DNA of 64,000 nt from Limibacterium fermenti. Lineage in GTDB: Bacteria > Bacteroidota > Bacteroidia > Bacteroidales > Dysgonomonadaceae. The first letter of the stretch is position 1; every line of letters starts with the position of its first letter. The notes under the pieces were generated by a model, which was given only the letters and a program-made list of their open reading frames with translations, was not told where the DNA came from and did not search any database. Below, piece after piece: positions 1-8,016 of the stretch. Both the position numbers and the translations under genes were made by a program. The stretch lies in contig NZ_CP159486.1 of assembly GCF_041902845.1 (NCBI RefSeq), positions 434,001-498,000 of the forward strand. Reading direction: 5' to 3'.

Positions 1-581
1 AGTATCAAAATAAAAAACTTATTGATAGAATCTATTCATGGGTGCTAAAAGCAGGAGGCACGTCTTATCTATTAGCTTTAAAAGATTTTGGGATACCTCG
101 CAAAATATATAATATCAAACATTACTTCGCCAACAAAGAACAAGCAAAAGAATTTGAGCGTATTGCCTATCACTTTATTAATCTCCACTATTCCAATATA
201 TTTCTGGAAGAACCGGAAGAGAACTTGTATCCCTTTACGCAGCGGGAACTAATATATCAAATGGTGGCGCTCTTAAATGGACCGCGGGCGCATAACCTGT
301 TTATTACCACACATAGTCCGTATATCCTTACATCCGTCAATAATCTTTTATTCGCTTCCGCGGTAGGAAAATCAAAAAAGAAAGAGTCCCAAAAAATAAT
401 TTCTCAAAAATATTGGGTTAATTTTGAGGATGTCGGCGCTTGGTTCGTTAAGAATGGTTCCGTGACGTCAATTTTAGATCCAAAATTGAAACAGATTAAA
501 GCGGAAAAAATCGATGAGGTCTCCCGCAAGTTAAACAGGGAATACGATAAATTATCGGATCTGGAATATGAAGTTGATTGA
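1..581 (+). CDS. AAA ATPase, C-terminal part (5' end outside window)
   Basis: The frame is open back to the left edge of the window, so only the C-terminal part of a larger ATPase is present. A Walker B-like stretch (NIFLEEPEENLYP) followed by an H-loop (ITTHSP) is characteristic of the ABC/SMC-like AAA ATPases (AAA_15/AAA_21, OLD-like) common in bacterial defence modules. The Walker A must lie outside the window. The 3' end overlaps the next gene by 14 bp, so the two are translationally coupled. The likely role, inferred only, is an ATP-driven sensor or motor working with the nuclease-like partner that follows. The family call is firm; the specific system is not. Confidence 0.75.
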   Translation, partial: YQNKKLIDRIYSWVLKAGGTSYLLALKDFGIPRKIYNIKHYFANKEQAKEFERIAYHFINLHYSNIFLEEPEENLYPFTQRELIYQMVALLNGPRAHNLFITTHSPYILTSVNNLLFASAVGKSKKKESQKIISQKYWVNFEDVGAWFVKNGSVTSILDPKLKQIKAEKIDEVSRKLNREYDKLSDLEYEVD

Positions 582-1032
582 AAAATATACGGATAAATCG
601 TATATCGAATTTCGTGACAGGCGCTCAAAGGTTGTTTTGGAAGATAAGAAAGGTGGGCGTGTATCTTATCAGGGTATAAATAAAGAAGAAAAAGAGTTGA
701 TCGCGTATAGAATCGATGGTGGAATCATGAAAGACGGAACGGGACTAAAATGCGATTATGGTTTGTACACCGTATCATCGGATGTCCTGCGGTTGATTGA
801 ATTAAAGGGTTCGGATCTCGGTAAGGCGATAAAACAAATTAAACACACTCTCCGTTATCTGTTGGGCGATTCCATTCTAGGGGTAAATGTTATTCATGGA
901 CGTATGGTATTGTCAAAAGCGCGTACCCCTGACTTATATTCGAGTGAAGAAAAAGAACTAATAAAAATTTTGAAACAACATAATGGGAATCTTCTTAAGG
1001 CGACTCGTGTCTTAAAAGAGGGTATCGATTAA
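568..1032 (+). CDS. Small PD-(D/E)XK nuclease-like protein paired with the AAA ATPase
   Basis: 154 aa, starting inside the 3' end of the ATPase gene. Residues 61-80 contain an Asp (D63) followed after a beta-strand-like segment by IELKG (E78, K80), with a helix carrying Q90. This is the layout of a PD-(D/E)XK restriction-endonuclease-like core, D-x14-E-x-K. The C-terminus is a predicted helical tail. ATPase plus small nuclease pairs are a frequent architecture of anti-phage systems (Septu is an analogy, although its effector is HNH). The nuclease assignment is inferred from the motif; I do not recognise a named family. Confidence 0.55.
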   Translation: MKLIEKYTDKSYIEFRDRRSKVVLEDKKGGRVSYQGINKEEKELIAYRIDGGIMKDGTGLKCDYGLYTVSSDVLRLIELKGSDLGKAIKQIKHTLRYLLGDSILGVNVIHGRMVLSKARTPDLYSSEEKELIKILKQHNGNLLKATRVLKEGID

Positions 1033-1045
1033 AACAAGAATTTAT

Positions 1046-2188
1046 ATGAATAAACGTATTTGGCTTTCGCTTGCTCACATGGGTGGCCATGAGCAGGACT
1101 TTATAAAAGAAGCGTTCGACACCAACTGGGTAGTGCCATTAGGCCCGAACGTAAACGGATTTGAAAAAGATCTTCGCGAATTTTTGAACAAGGATGTTCA
1201 TGTGGCGGCATTGAGCGCCGGGACAGCAGCCATCCACTTGGGATTGGTGCAACTGGGTGTTGGGCGTGACAATGAGGTGATCTGTCAAAGCTTTACTTTT
1301 GCGGCTTCGGCCAACCCGATCACTTACCAGGCTGCCAAGCCGGTATTTGTGGGGAGCGAAACAGATACTTGGAATATGTCGCCCGATTATCTTCGCCAAG
1401 CTATTGAAGACCGTATTGCCAAAACTGGCAAAAAACCGAAAGCAATTATTCCCGTGCATTTATACGGCATGCCGGCTAAGATGGATGAGATAATGGCAAT
1501 TGCCCGTGAGTATGAAATTCCTGTATTGGAAGATGCGGCGGAGGCGCTGGGTTCGGAATACAAGGGCCGGAAATGCGGCACCTTCGGCGAGTTCGCCTGT
1601 TTGTCGTTCAACGGCAATAAGATGATTACCACTTCGGGTGGCGGTGCGTTGGTATGCCGCACGGAGGAGGAAGCGAAAGAAACGGTGTTTTATGCTACGC
1701 AGGCGCGCGACCAGGCTCCCCATTATCAACATTCACGCATTGGATACAATTACCGCTTGAGTAACATATCCGCCGGTATCGGCCGCGGACAAATGATGGT
1801 GTTGAACGATCATATCGCCCGCCGCAGGGAGATTCATTCCATCTATCAAAAAGAATTGGCTGGTGTGAAGGGCGTCGAGGTGCACGATAATCCGTCATCG
1901 GATTTTAATTCCAACTTTTGGCTGACGTGTATCATTGTTGATCCTGCCACTGCGGGATTCACGCGCGAAGACATTCGCCTGAAGATGGAGGAAGAGAACA
2001 TCGAGACTCGTCCGTTATGGAAACCGATGCACTTGCAGCCGGTGTTTGCCGATGCTCCTTATTATGGCGACGACACGACCGGGAAGTTGTTCGACGATGG
2101 ACTCTGCCTGCCTTCCGGACCTACTCTCACAAATGAGGATGTTCATCGTGTGATTGAGGTGATTAAAGGATTGGCTTCTCGAAAATAA
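1046..2188 (+). CDS. DegT/DnrJ/EryC1/StrS aminotransferase (sugar aminotransferase)
   Basis: 380 aa, the usual length for the family. These PLP-dependent enzymes transfer an amino group from glutamate to a nucleotide-linked keto-sugar for O-antigen, capsule or glycan synthesis. Visible signatures are SAGTAAIHLGL near residues 57-67, the PLP-contacting EDAAEALGS (162-170) and the Schiff-base lysine in SFNGNKMITTSGGG (K192). The C-terminal RPLWKPMH segment is also typical. The gene starts 13 bp after the nuclease-like gene and so may be co-transcribed with it, but functionally it belongs with manC, the epimerase and the GlcNAc-1-P transferase further right. It resembles the PglE-like branch of C4 aminotransferases, but the substrate cannot be read from the sequence. 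Confidence 0.92.
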   Translation: MNKRIWLSLAHMGGHEQDFIKEAFDTNWVVPLGPNVNGFEKDLREFLNKDVHVAALSAGTAAIHLGLVQLGVGRDNEVICQSFTFAASANPITYQAAKPVFVGSETDTWNMSPDYLRQAIEDRIAKTGKKPKAIIPVHLYGMPAKMDEIMAIAREYEIPVLEDAAEALGSEYKGRKCGTFGEFACLSFNGNKMITTSGGGALVCRTEEEAKETVFYATQARDQAPHYQHSRIGYNYRLSNISAGIGRGQMMVLNDHIARRREIHSIYQKELAGVKGVEVHDNPSSDFNSNFWLTCIIVDPATAGFTREDIRLKMEEENIETRPLWKPMHLQPVFADAPYYGDDTTGKLFDDGLCLPSGPTLTNEDVHRVIEVIKGLASRK

Positions 2189-2403
2189 TAAAACGATAAG
2201 TCTCTATCATATAACTTCTATCTTTCATCGCTCCCTTGTTACTCAACGGTCACCTGCCGGAGAAACTCGGGAGCAATGATTTATGGAATAAAGAGCGGCC
2301 GTATTATTGAGGGCGTTTGTTTACGAAAGGCGGTAAATGAAAGGCTTTATTCTTCATGTAGACCGACAAATGAAAGTTAAAAATAAACTTATAGGTTGAT
2401 ATT

Positions 2404-2943
2404 GTGAAGATAGTTATTATCTTTACCTCAAAATTATTCGCTTGTTGGAATTCAGATTTCGATACAGACGAATTTACATTACAATTTAGAAAATGGAATG
2501 ATACGGAACAGTTGCTCGACTTTTTTACGGCCAATGAAAATGATTTGAGAAATCCGATATGGAACAATATTTCAATCGAAAGGGCTATTTTTAAAACTAT
2601 TTACGATGCTGCCGAGCTTCAAGAATATTTCCTAAAGACAGAGGCTAGACAATTGGATCATAAATTTAGGTTCTTAGATGATAGGCAAATCTCCTCGAAA
2701 TTATTGGACAAAAGTAAATGCTACGGTATGGAGCATCCGAGTTGGCTACGGCTATATGCGATTCTTATAGAACCTCAAGTGTATGTAATAACAGGAGGCG
2801 CCATCAAATTGACGCATACGATGAGCGAAAGGATACATACTAAAATGGAATTAGTAAAGTTGGATCAAGCGAGAAACTATTTATTAAAAGAAGGTGTTAT
2901 TGACAAAGAAGGAATGAATGATTTAATGGAATTTCAACTGTAA
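2404..2943 (+). CDS. Putative toxin of a toxin-antitoxin-chaperone operon
   Basis: 179 aa from a GTG start; no ATG precedes it before an in-frame TAG at 2392. The second half (residues about 115-165, beginning WLRLYAI) has the look of RelE/HigB-superfamily toxins: beta strands reading YVITGGAIKLT and then a charged helix with a conserved HT. The N-terminal half is not recognised. The gene sits 4 bp before an XRE antitoxin-like gene and is followed by a SecB-like gene, so the order toxin-antitoxin-chaperone is complete. The toxin role is inferred mostly from this context plus the C-terminal resemblance. A non-toxic partner of unknown function cannot be excluded. Confidence 0.5.
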   Translation: MKIVIIFTSKLFACWNSDFDTDEFTLQFRKWNDTEQLLDFFTANENDLRNPIWNNISIERAIFKTIYDAAELQEYFLKTEARQLDHKFRFLDDRQISSKLLDKSKCYGMEHPSWLRLYAILIEPQVYVITGGAIKLTHTMSERIHTKMELVKLDQARNYLLKEGVIDKEGMNDLMEFQL

Positions 2944-2947
2944 TAGT

Positions 2948-3376
2948 ATGGCTAAAGGATTAGAAAGATTAGTAGAATTATCGAAAGGACAAGTGTCTAC
3001 CTGGCGCCAAGAAGCCGAATGGCGTGAAACGAATAAAGAATGGTTGAAACACTCTGCCCAAATTGCAGTGCAAGTCCTTTTTGCAATCAAAGACAAAGGG
3101 ATTACGCAAAAGGAACTAGCCCTCAGAATGGGCGTATCTCCTCAATATGTGAATAAAATAGTGAAGGGAAGTGAGAATTTATCGCTCGAAACGATCTCTA
3201 AAATAGAGCAGGCGTTAAGCATCTCGCTGATTTCGATAAATACTTATTATCCTCTTCCCGAATTAAAACCGTTATTGGTGCCGATGAAGTTTTCGCAAAT
3301 AAATAGTACTATTCTTAAAGATAGGGATTATATTCCATATACGGAATCTAACGACAACAAACCCAAAGCTGCATGA
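2948..3376 (+). CDS. XRE-family antitoxin-like DNA-binding protein
   Basis: 142 aa. Residues about 46-95 form a Cro/C1-type helix-turn-helix (KGITQKELALRMGVSPQYVN, then KIVKGSENLSLETISKIE). An N-terminal helix rich in Trp/Glu precedes it. The C-terminal tail of about 45 residues (PLPELKPLL onward) is hydrophobic and unstructured-looking, which in known toxin-antitoxin-chaperone systems is where the chaperone-addiction segment lies. The gene ends in an ATGA overlap with the downstream SecB-like gene. By analogy it should neutralise the upstream protein and autorepress the operon. The HTH is certain; the antitoxin role is inferred from position. Confidence 0.75.
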   Translation: MAKGLERLVELSKGQVSTWRQEAEWRETNKEWLKHSAQIAVQVLFAIKDKGITQKELALRMGVSPQYVNKIVKGSENLSLETISKIEQALSISLISINTYYPLPELKPLLVPMKFSQINSTILKDRDYIPYTESNDNKPKAA

Positions 3377-3819
3377 AACCATCCATTCGTTTTAAATTAA
3401 GAAAGATCGTTACGGAGCAATTTGCCGGCTTCGATGAAATGTTTGATACGCAATCGAATGTAGAGGTGTCTGCCGGTTTGTCTTTTGGAATCGAAGAGAA
3501 TGAACGGATTATCGCCGTTGCATGTACAATCCGTTATAAATGTGACGAAAAACCAAGTCCTTTTTTAATGATTGAAGTTCGTATGTTTTTCGATATAGAA
3601 GAAGCTACATGGGTTGGTTTGCATGATGATCAAAAACAGGTGATTACAATAGATAAAGGCTTTGCTCAACATCTTGGTGTGCTAGTGATTGGAACTACAA
3701 GAGGGATCTTATTTGCCAAAACGGAGGGTTCTGATTTTAATAAATGGGTGCTCCCTTTGATCAATGTCGAGAATATAGTGAATGAAGACATCTTAATAGA
3801 AATCGATGAAACTTTGTAG
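3373..3819 (+). CDS. SecB-like chaperone of a toxin-antitoxin-chaperone module
   Basis: 148 aa, about SecB length. The pattern fits the SecB fold: alternating beta strands (VSAGLSFGIEENERIIAVAC, then FLMIEVRMFFDI), an HLGVLVIGTTRGILFAK helix equivalent to the SecB segment before its C-terminus, and a closing LPLINVENIV that parallels the L-A-P-V-N-F end of SecB. The start codon overlaps the antitoxin stop (ATGA), which indicates obligate coupling. In known TAC systems such as the mycobacterial HigBA-SecB module, the chaperone is needed for antitoxin folding and stability. The call rests on fold-like pattern and context, not on a profile hit. Confidence 0.6.
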   Translation: MKPSIRFKLRKIVTEQFAGFDEMFDTQSNVEVSAGLSFGIEENERIIAVACTIRYKCDEKPSPFLMIEVRMFFDIEEATWVGLHDDQKQVITIDKGFAQHLGVLVIGTTRGILFAKTEGSDFNKWVLPLINVENIVNEDILIEIDETL

Positions 3820-3820
3820 G

Positions 3821-4180
3821 AGTGGATATCGACGTATTGCAAGAGAAGGGCGAAAGTATTCATTGTATTTATTGATATCTTCTCAGAGACCTTCCGAGTT
3901 GTCGAGCACCGTTTTATCACAATGCGGTAACTATATTATTCACCGCATACAAAATGATGTGGATATGAAATATATTTACTCTGTCTTGCCATACTATTCA
4001 GATGATTATGCAATTAAAATCAAGCAATCAGTGCTTGGAGAAGCTCTGATATTTGGTAATGGTGTTCCAATGCCATTACAAGTGAAAATTCATAAAGCAA
4101 ATCCTGATCCTAATAGCGACAATTGTGATATAAGTAAAGAGTGGTTCCTCAATTATATACTCCCTATTTCAGTTAAATAA
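3821..4180 (+). pseudogene. 3' relic of a HerA-like (DUF87/FtsK-superfamily) ATPase
   Basis: The translation from about 3821 begins inside a conserved block (RRIAREGRKYSLYLLISSQR, then PSELSSTVLSQC) typical of the C-terminal part of HerA-type DNA-translocating ATPases, and continues to a natural stop. The N-terminal domain and the whole Walker A/B core are missing: the preceding bases encode the end of the SecB-like gene. About 120 codons of a protein normally near 550 residues remain, so this is a truncated relic. HerA-like ATPases are common in defence islands (with SIR2 or NurA), so it probably marks an older cassette overwritten by the TA-chaperone operon. Confidence 0.75.
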
Positions 4181-4223
4181 AAATAATATTATAAATAACA
4201 CTTTCTGTTAGTCGAAAATAAAT

Positions 4224-4231
4224 TATCTTTG
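4224..4231 (+). promoter_or_regulatory. Bacteroidota -7 element before higB-like gene
   Basis: TATCTTTG matches the TAnnTTTG consensus of the Bacteroidota primary sigma factor exactly. It ends only 2 bp before the ATG at 4234, so a transcript from it would be leaderless or nearly so. Confidence 0.5.
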
Positions 4232-4233
4232 TA

Positions 4234-4572
4234 ATGAATTTGACATTCAGCACCAAAAAGTTTGAAAAGCTGGCAAATGATTATAGAAAGAGTCAGAAAG
4301 AGTTCGGCAACATACGGGCAAAAATTTTAAGTAAACGGCTTAATGATCTCAGGGTTGCAGAAACGTTAGAAGACGTGAGATATCTTCCGGGGCACTATCA
4401 TGAACTAGTTGAAAACCGGAAAGGCCAATGGGCTTGTGATTTAGATCAGCCTTACCGATTGGTGTTTGAACCACACGAAAATCCGATTCCGGTTACTTCC
4501 GACGGCAACTATATATGGGTAGAAATAAAAGGTGTGGAAATAATTGAAATAATAGATTATCACAACGAGTAA
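4234..4572 (+). CDS. higB: HigB-like type II toxin (RelE/ParE superfamily)
   Basis: 112 aa. The order of elements fits ribosome-dependent mRNA interferases of the HigB/RelE fold: an N-terminal amphipathic helix (KKFEKLANDYRKSQKE), a linker, LPGHYHELVENRKGQWACDL, then YRLVFEP and a closing EIIEIIDYH strand. The Arg of YRLVF and the terminal HxE-like residues are those usually implicated in catalysis. It is followed 11 bp later by a HigA-type antitoxin, giving the toxin-first order usual for higBA. A very close TATCTTTG element suggests transcription starting at or next to the ATG. Confidence 0.82.
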   Translation: MNLTFSTKKFEKLANDYRKSQKEFGNIRAKILSKRLNDLRVAETLEDVRYLPGHYHELVENRKGQWACDLDQPYRLVFEPHENPIPVTSDGNYIWVEIKGVEIIEIIDYHNE

Positions 4573-4583
4573 ATCATAATGTT

Positions 4584-5678
4584 ATGGCAATAAAAGAGAA
4601 CCGGTATATTCCACAGGTGGTTTTTCATCCGGGCGAAACGCTTGCTGAAAAACTCGCTGAGATGAAAATGGGACCTAAAGAATTTGCAGTGCGTGCAGGA
4701 AAGCCTGAAAAGACAATCATTGCGGTGATGAAAGGTGAAAGTTCGATTACTCCTGATATGGCTGTCCAATTTGAAAGCGTTACCAAGATCCCTGCACATT
4801 TTTGGATGAACAAACAGCGAACCTTTGATGAACATCTTGCGCGTGAGCGTCAACGTTCGATAATTACCGAATCAATAGATTGGGCGAGGAATTTTCCGTT
4901 GGCTGAAATGATAAAAAAAGGATGGCTAAAGCCTTCCGAGAGCATAAGCGAAAAAACAGAGCATTTATTATCCTTCTTCGGCATGAGTAATCCCGATGGA
5001 TGGCGTAAGTTCTATTTTGATAGAACATTGAAACTTTCTTTCAGAATTTCTCTGGCTCACACCAAGGAACCGTATGCAATTTCCGCATGGTTACGTCAAG
5101 GGGAACTGCAAGCTCAAGAACTAACGCTCGACAAACCTTATTCGGAGAAAAAGTTCAAAGAAACACTTCCCCTCATTAAATCGTTAATGGCGAAGCATCC
5201 GAAAGATTTTCAAAAAGATCTTCAAGTGTTATGTCTCGAGGCGGGAGTGAAAGTGGTATATACCCCTTGTTTACCCAAAGCTCCTATCAATGGGGCTACG
5301 CGTTGGCTCGATGACACGCCGTTTATTCAATTAACCGGAAGATATAAACGCAATGATATCTTTTGGTTTACTTTCTTTCATGAAGCGGGACATATTCTCT
5401 TACACGGTAAGAAAGATGTGTTTCTGGAAAATATAGAATACCCGGATAAAACGGATGCGAAGGAGCAACAAGCAGATGACTTTGCTGTTAACTGGACTCT
5501 ATCGAAAGAGGAAGAGAAAGAAATTCTCTCGAAAGGTTCTATTACATCGGAAGAGGTGCGGACGTATGCTGAAAAATTTAACACGCATCCCGCGATTATT
5601 ATCGGTAGATTGCAACACAATGGATATATACCCTATTCCGCAGGAAAGGAATTTATTGAAAAGGTGGAGTTGGAATAA
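4584..5678 (+). CDS. higA: HigA-type antitoxin fused to an ImmA/IrrE metallopeptidase domain
   Basis: 364 aa in two parts. Residues about 10-95 match HigA antitoxins: HPGETLAEKLAEMKMGPKEF, an HTH of the XRE class, then SITPDMAVQFESV and the IPAHFWMN motif. Residues about 200-345 are an ImmA/IrrE (COG2856) zinc-peptidase domain with HEAGH at 266-270 and a downstream QADDFAVNWTL that supplies the third zinc ligand region. A plain HigA is about 100 aa, so this is an extended fusion. In ImmA proteins this peptidase cleaves a repressor; here the fusion suggests self-processing or control of antitoxin release, which is inference. The gene is in an operon with higB. Confidence 0.88.
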   Translation: MAIKENRYIPQVVFHPGETLAEKLAEMKMGPKEFAVRAGKPEKTIIAVMKGESSITPDMAVQFESVTKIPAHFWMNKQRTFDEHLARERQRSIITESIDWARNFPLAEMIKKGWLKPSESISEKTEHLLSFFGMSNPDGWRKFYFDRTLKLSFRISLAHTKEPYAISAWLRQGELQAQELTLDKPYSEKKFKETLPLIKSLMAKHPKDFQKDLQVLCLEAGVKVVYTPCLPKAPINGATRWLDDTPFIQLTGRYKRNDIFWFTFFHEAGHILLHGKKDVFLENIEYPDKTDAKEQQADDFAVNWTLSKEEEKEILSKGSITSEEVRTYAEKFNTHPAIIIGRLQHNGYIPYSAGKEFIEKVELE

Positions 5679-5783
5679 AGCATATTTCCGAAAAATCATA
5701 TAGGTTTGTAGCGAATACAGAACCTCGATAGAATCGAAAAATTGTATGAAGATTGATTGATAATTTAAGGAACTCGAAATAAA

Positions 5784-5900
5784 ATGAATACAATTGTAAT
5801 TATTTTTGCTGCGATTATAGGCATCGCGTTATTAGCTTTTATTCTACTACAGGTCTTTTTTGCACTTACTAAAAAGTGGAAAGACAAAGATGTGATATAA
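5784..5900 (+). CDS. Small single-span membrane peptide (38 aa)
   Basis: An ATG-initiated frame of 38 codons ends at TAA 5898-5900. It encodes one hydrophobic helix of about 25 residues (IVIIFAAIIGIALLAFILLQ) followed by a basic/charged tail (KKWKDKDVI). A purine-rich AAGGA lies about 13 bp upstream. No homologue is recognised. It lies alone between the higBA operon and manC. Short hydrophobic peptides of this shape are typical of small membrane regulators or type I toxins, but nothing here proves either. Confidence 0.45.
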   Translation: MNTIVIIFAAIIGIALLAFILLQVFFALTKKWKDKDVI

Positions 5901-5942
5901 TGACGAGAGTCAACTTTGTATTGACTATCCTTAGGAAAAAGT

Positions 5943-7019
5943 ATGAATAACCATTTTTATTGTGTCATCATGGCCGGCGGCATTGGTAGCCGCTTTTGGC
6001 CGTTAAGCAGGGAAAGCAAGCCCAAACAGTTTGTGGACATTTTGGGCATCGGAAAAACGTTTATTCAATTGACGTATGAGCGTTTTTCCTCGTTTATCTC
6101 CCCGGAGAACTTTATGGTAGTAACCGGAAAAGCGTATAAAGAGCAAGTGCTGGAACAACTCCCGGCATTGAAAGAAGAACAGGTTTGGCTGGAACCGGAG
6201 AGACGGAATACGGCGCCTTGTCTGGCGTACGCGGCATACAAACTCCGGCAAAAGGATCCCGATGCGGTAATGGTGGTAACGCCGGCCGATCACCTTATCA
6301 TCGATACGGCTACATTCTCGCGTGTGATGCAGCAAAGCTTGGCGTATGCGGCCGGGCAGGATCGCTTAGTCACGATAGGAATTACGCCGACCTTTCCCTC
6401 CACGGGATACGGATATATAGAGGTGGGGGATAAGCATGCTGCTTTCAGCCGGGTATTGTCGTTTAAAGAAAAACCGGATTATGACCGGGCGAAATCCTTT
6501 TTGGAACACGGCGGGTATGTATGGAACTCGGGCATGTTTGTATGGTCGGTGAACACCATCATTAGTGAAATGACCGCTTGGTTGCCTAATATCGCCGATG
6601 CATTCGCGGAATTGGCCGGTAATTATTGGATGCCCGGCGAGCAATCGGCGGTGGATAAAGTATATGCGGCGAGCCGTAGCATCTCGATCGACTTCGGGGT
6701 GATGGAGAAATCGCATAAAGTGGATGTCACTTGCGCCGACTTCGGATGGAGCGACTTGGGTACCTGGACGTCGTTATACGAACAAAGCGGAAAGGATGAA
6801 GCGGAGAATGTATTGTCTGGCGAACAAATCATCGCCAACGACACCCGCAATTGTTTTGTAAAAGAACTGAATCCTGATAAATTGGTGGTCGCAGACGGTT
6901 TGGAAGACCTCTTAATCGTGGATACGAAAGATGTATTACTCATCTGTCCGAGAACGGATGAAGGCCGGGTGAAACAGATTATAGAAGGGGCGGTATCCTT
7001 GAAAAAGGGATTTAAATAA
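5943..7019 (+). CDS. manC: Mannose-1-phosphate guanylyltransferase
   Basis: 358 aa. It makes GDP-mannose from mannose-1-phosphate and GTP in the cytoplasm, the precursor of GDP-fucose and mannose-containing surface glycans. The N-terminus carries the nucleotidyltransferase signature AGGIGSRFWPLSRESKPKQF (residues 11-30), followed by VVTPADHLI and, later, FGVMEKS and FGWSDLGTW. It is the short single-domain form without the C-terminal phosphomannose isomerase cupin. A degraded second copy of its 3' end lies at 8448-8674. GDP-mannose synthesis fits the GDP-fucose synthase relic at 11657. Confidence 0.95.
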   Translation: MNNHFYCVIMAGGIGSRFWPLSRESKPKQFVDILGIGKTFIQLTYERFSSFISPENFMVVTGKAYKEQVLEQLPALKEEQVWLEPERRNTAPCLAYAAYKLRQKDPDAVMVVTPADHLIIDTATFSRVMQQSLAYAAGQDRLVTIGITPTFPSTGYGYIEVGDKHAAFSRVLSFKEKPDYDRAKSFLEHGGYVWNSGMFVWSVNTIISEMTAWLPNIADAFAELAGNYWMPGEQSAVDKVYAASRSISIDFGVMEKSHKVDVTCADFGWSDLGTWTSLYEQSGKDEAENVLSGEQIIANDTRNCFVKELNPDKLVVADGLEDLLIVDTKDVLLICPRTDEGRVKQIIEGAVSLKKGFK

Positions 7020-7076
7020 TTCTTTTACGTTATAAAACATCTTTCGAAGAACCTTAAAAAACTTACACTTTTTTTG

Positions 7077-7084
7077 TACTTTTG
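7077..7084 (+). promoter_or_regulatory. -7 element for the IS5-type transposase
   Basis: TACTTTTG fits TAnnTTTG and lies 26 bp before the transposase ATG. No convincing -33 element was seen. Confidence 0.4.
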
Positions 7085-7110
7085 TGATAGAATAGAATCA
7101 ATTATCACAA

Positions 7111-8016
7111 ATGAAATACGACAAAGTCCGAAAAACTCCGAGTCAGTTGCTGTCCTTGACAGGTTTTACACCCCAAGAATTTGAAGCGTTCGTACCCACC
7201 TTTGAGTATCACTGGAATGAGTACTATAGCCGTTTTACCCTAAAGGGTAAGCCCCGACAGAGGATATCGTACAACCGCAGAAGCAGTCAACTACCCCTTA
7301 TCAGGGACAAACTGCTGTTCATACTTTCCTACTTGAAGAACAACCCTTTGCAGGAGTACCACGGGGCAACCTACGGGATGACCCAGCCGCAATGCAATGA
7401 ATGGGTACACCGTTTGTCCGACATGCTTCTCAAGTCTCTCAAGACCCTTGAGGAGTTACCCGACAGGAACCATTTGCGAGTCAAATACCTTACCAGGCAG
7501 TGCTCGGACATATTGCTCGACGGCACGGAAAGACCGGTTGAACGTCCCCGGGATCCGGACAGGCAGAAATCACGCTACAGCGGAAAAAAAACTCATAGTG
7601 TGAAGAACGACCTGCTCTGTACACCTGATAAACGTATCCTGTGGCTATCAAAGACTTGTGAGGGACATGTCCACGACAAGAAAATAATGGACGCCCAGCC
7701 ATTGACTTTGCCGACAGGAATTACCTTGTGGCAGGATACAGGGTTCTTGGGGCATCCCCCTGAAAACGTGAACGTGAAGATGCCGGCAAAGAAACCCAAA
7801 GGCAAGGAATTGACGGATGTCCAGAAAGAGGGAAACAGGAAAATATCGAGTTTCCGCATTCTTGTGGAACATGCCATCGGTGGTGTAAAGAAATGTCGTA
7901 TTGTCAAAGATCGATTCAGGTGTCGCAAGTTTGGTTTTGACGATTTAGTCATGCTCATTGCTTGCGGACTCCACAACTTTAGAGTGACAATGTCACTCTG
8001 TTTGAAACATATATAA
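7111..8016 (+). CDS. IS5-family transposase (DDE_Tnp_4 type)
   Basis: 301 aa, full length. It catalyses cut-and-paste movement of the element. The catalytic triad can be placed at D137 (LLDGTERPVERP), D209 (LWQDTGFLG) and E253 (SSFRILVEHAIGG). YSGKKTHSVKN just after the first Asp is the usual companion motif of this group, and an N-terminal HTH-like helical part precedes it. No frameshift or internal stop is present, so the enzyme may be active. The last codons contain a perfect 9+9 bp palindrome (7981-7999). It lies directly downstream of manC and upstream of gene relics. Confidence 0.92.
   Translation: MKYDKVRKTPSQLLSLTGFTPQEFEAFVPTFEYHWNEYYSRFTLKGKPRQRISYNRRSSQLPLIRDKLLFILSYLKNNPLQEYHGATYGMTQPQCNEWVHRLSDMLLKSLKTLEELPDRNHLRVKYLTRQCSDILLDGTERPVERPRDPDRQKSRYSGKKTHSVKNDLLCTPDKRILWLSKTCEGHVHDKKIMDAQPLTLPTGITLWQDTGFLGHPPENVNVKMPAKKPKGKELTDVQKEGNRKISSFRILVEHAIGGVKKCRIVKDRFRCRKFGFDDLVMLIACGLHNFRVTMSLCLKHI

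Noticed and set aside
2219..2226. TATCTTTC as promoter of the TAC operon
   Set aside because: The last base does not fit TAnnTTTG and it lies about 180 bp from the start codon.
7981..7999. Rho-independent terminator or regulatory palindrome (AGAGTGACA-A-TGTCACTCT)
   Set aside because: It lies within the last codons of the IS5 transposase and is not followed by a T-run. Probably chance or part of the IS end structure.
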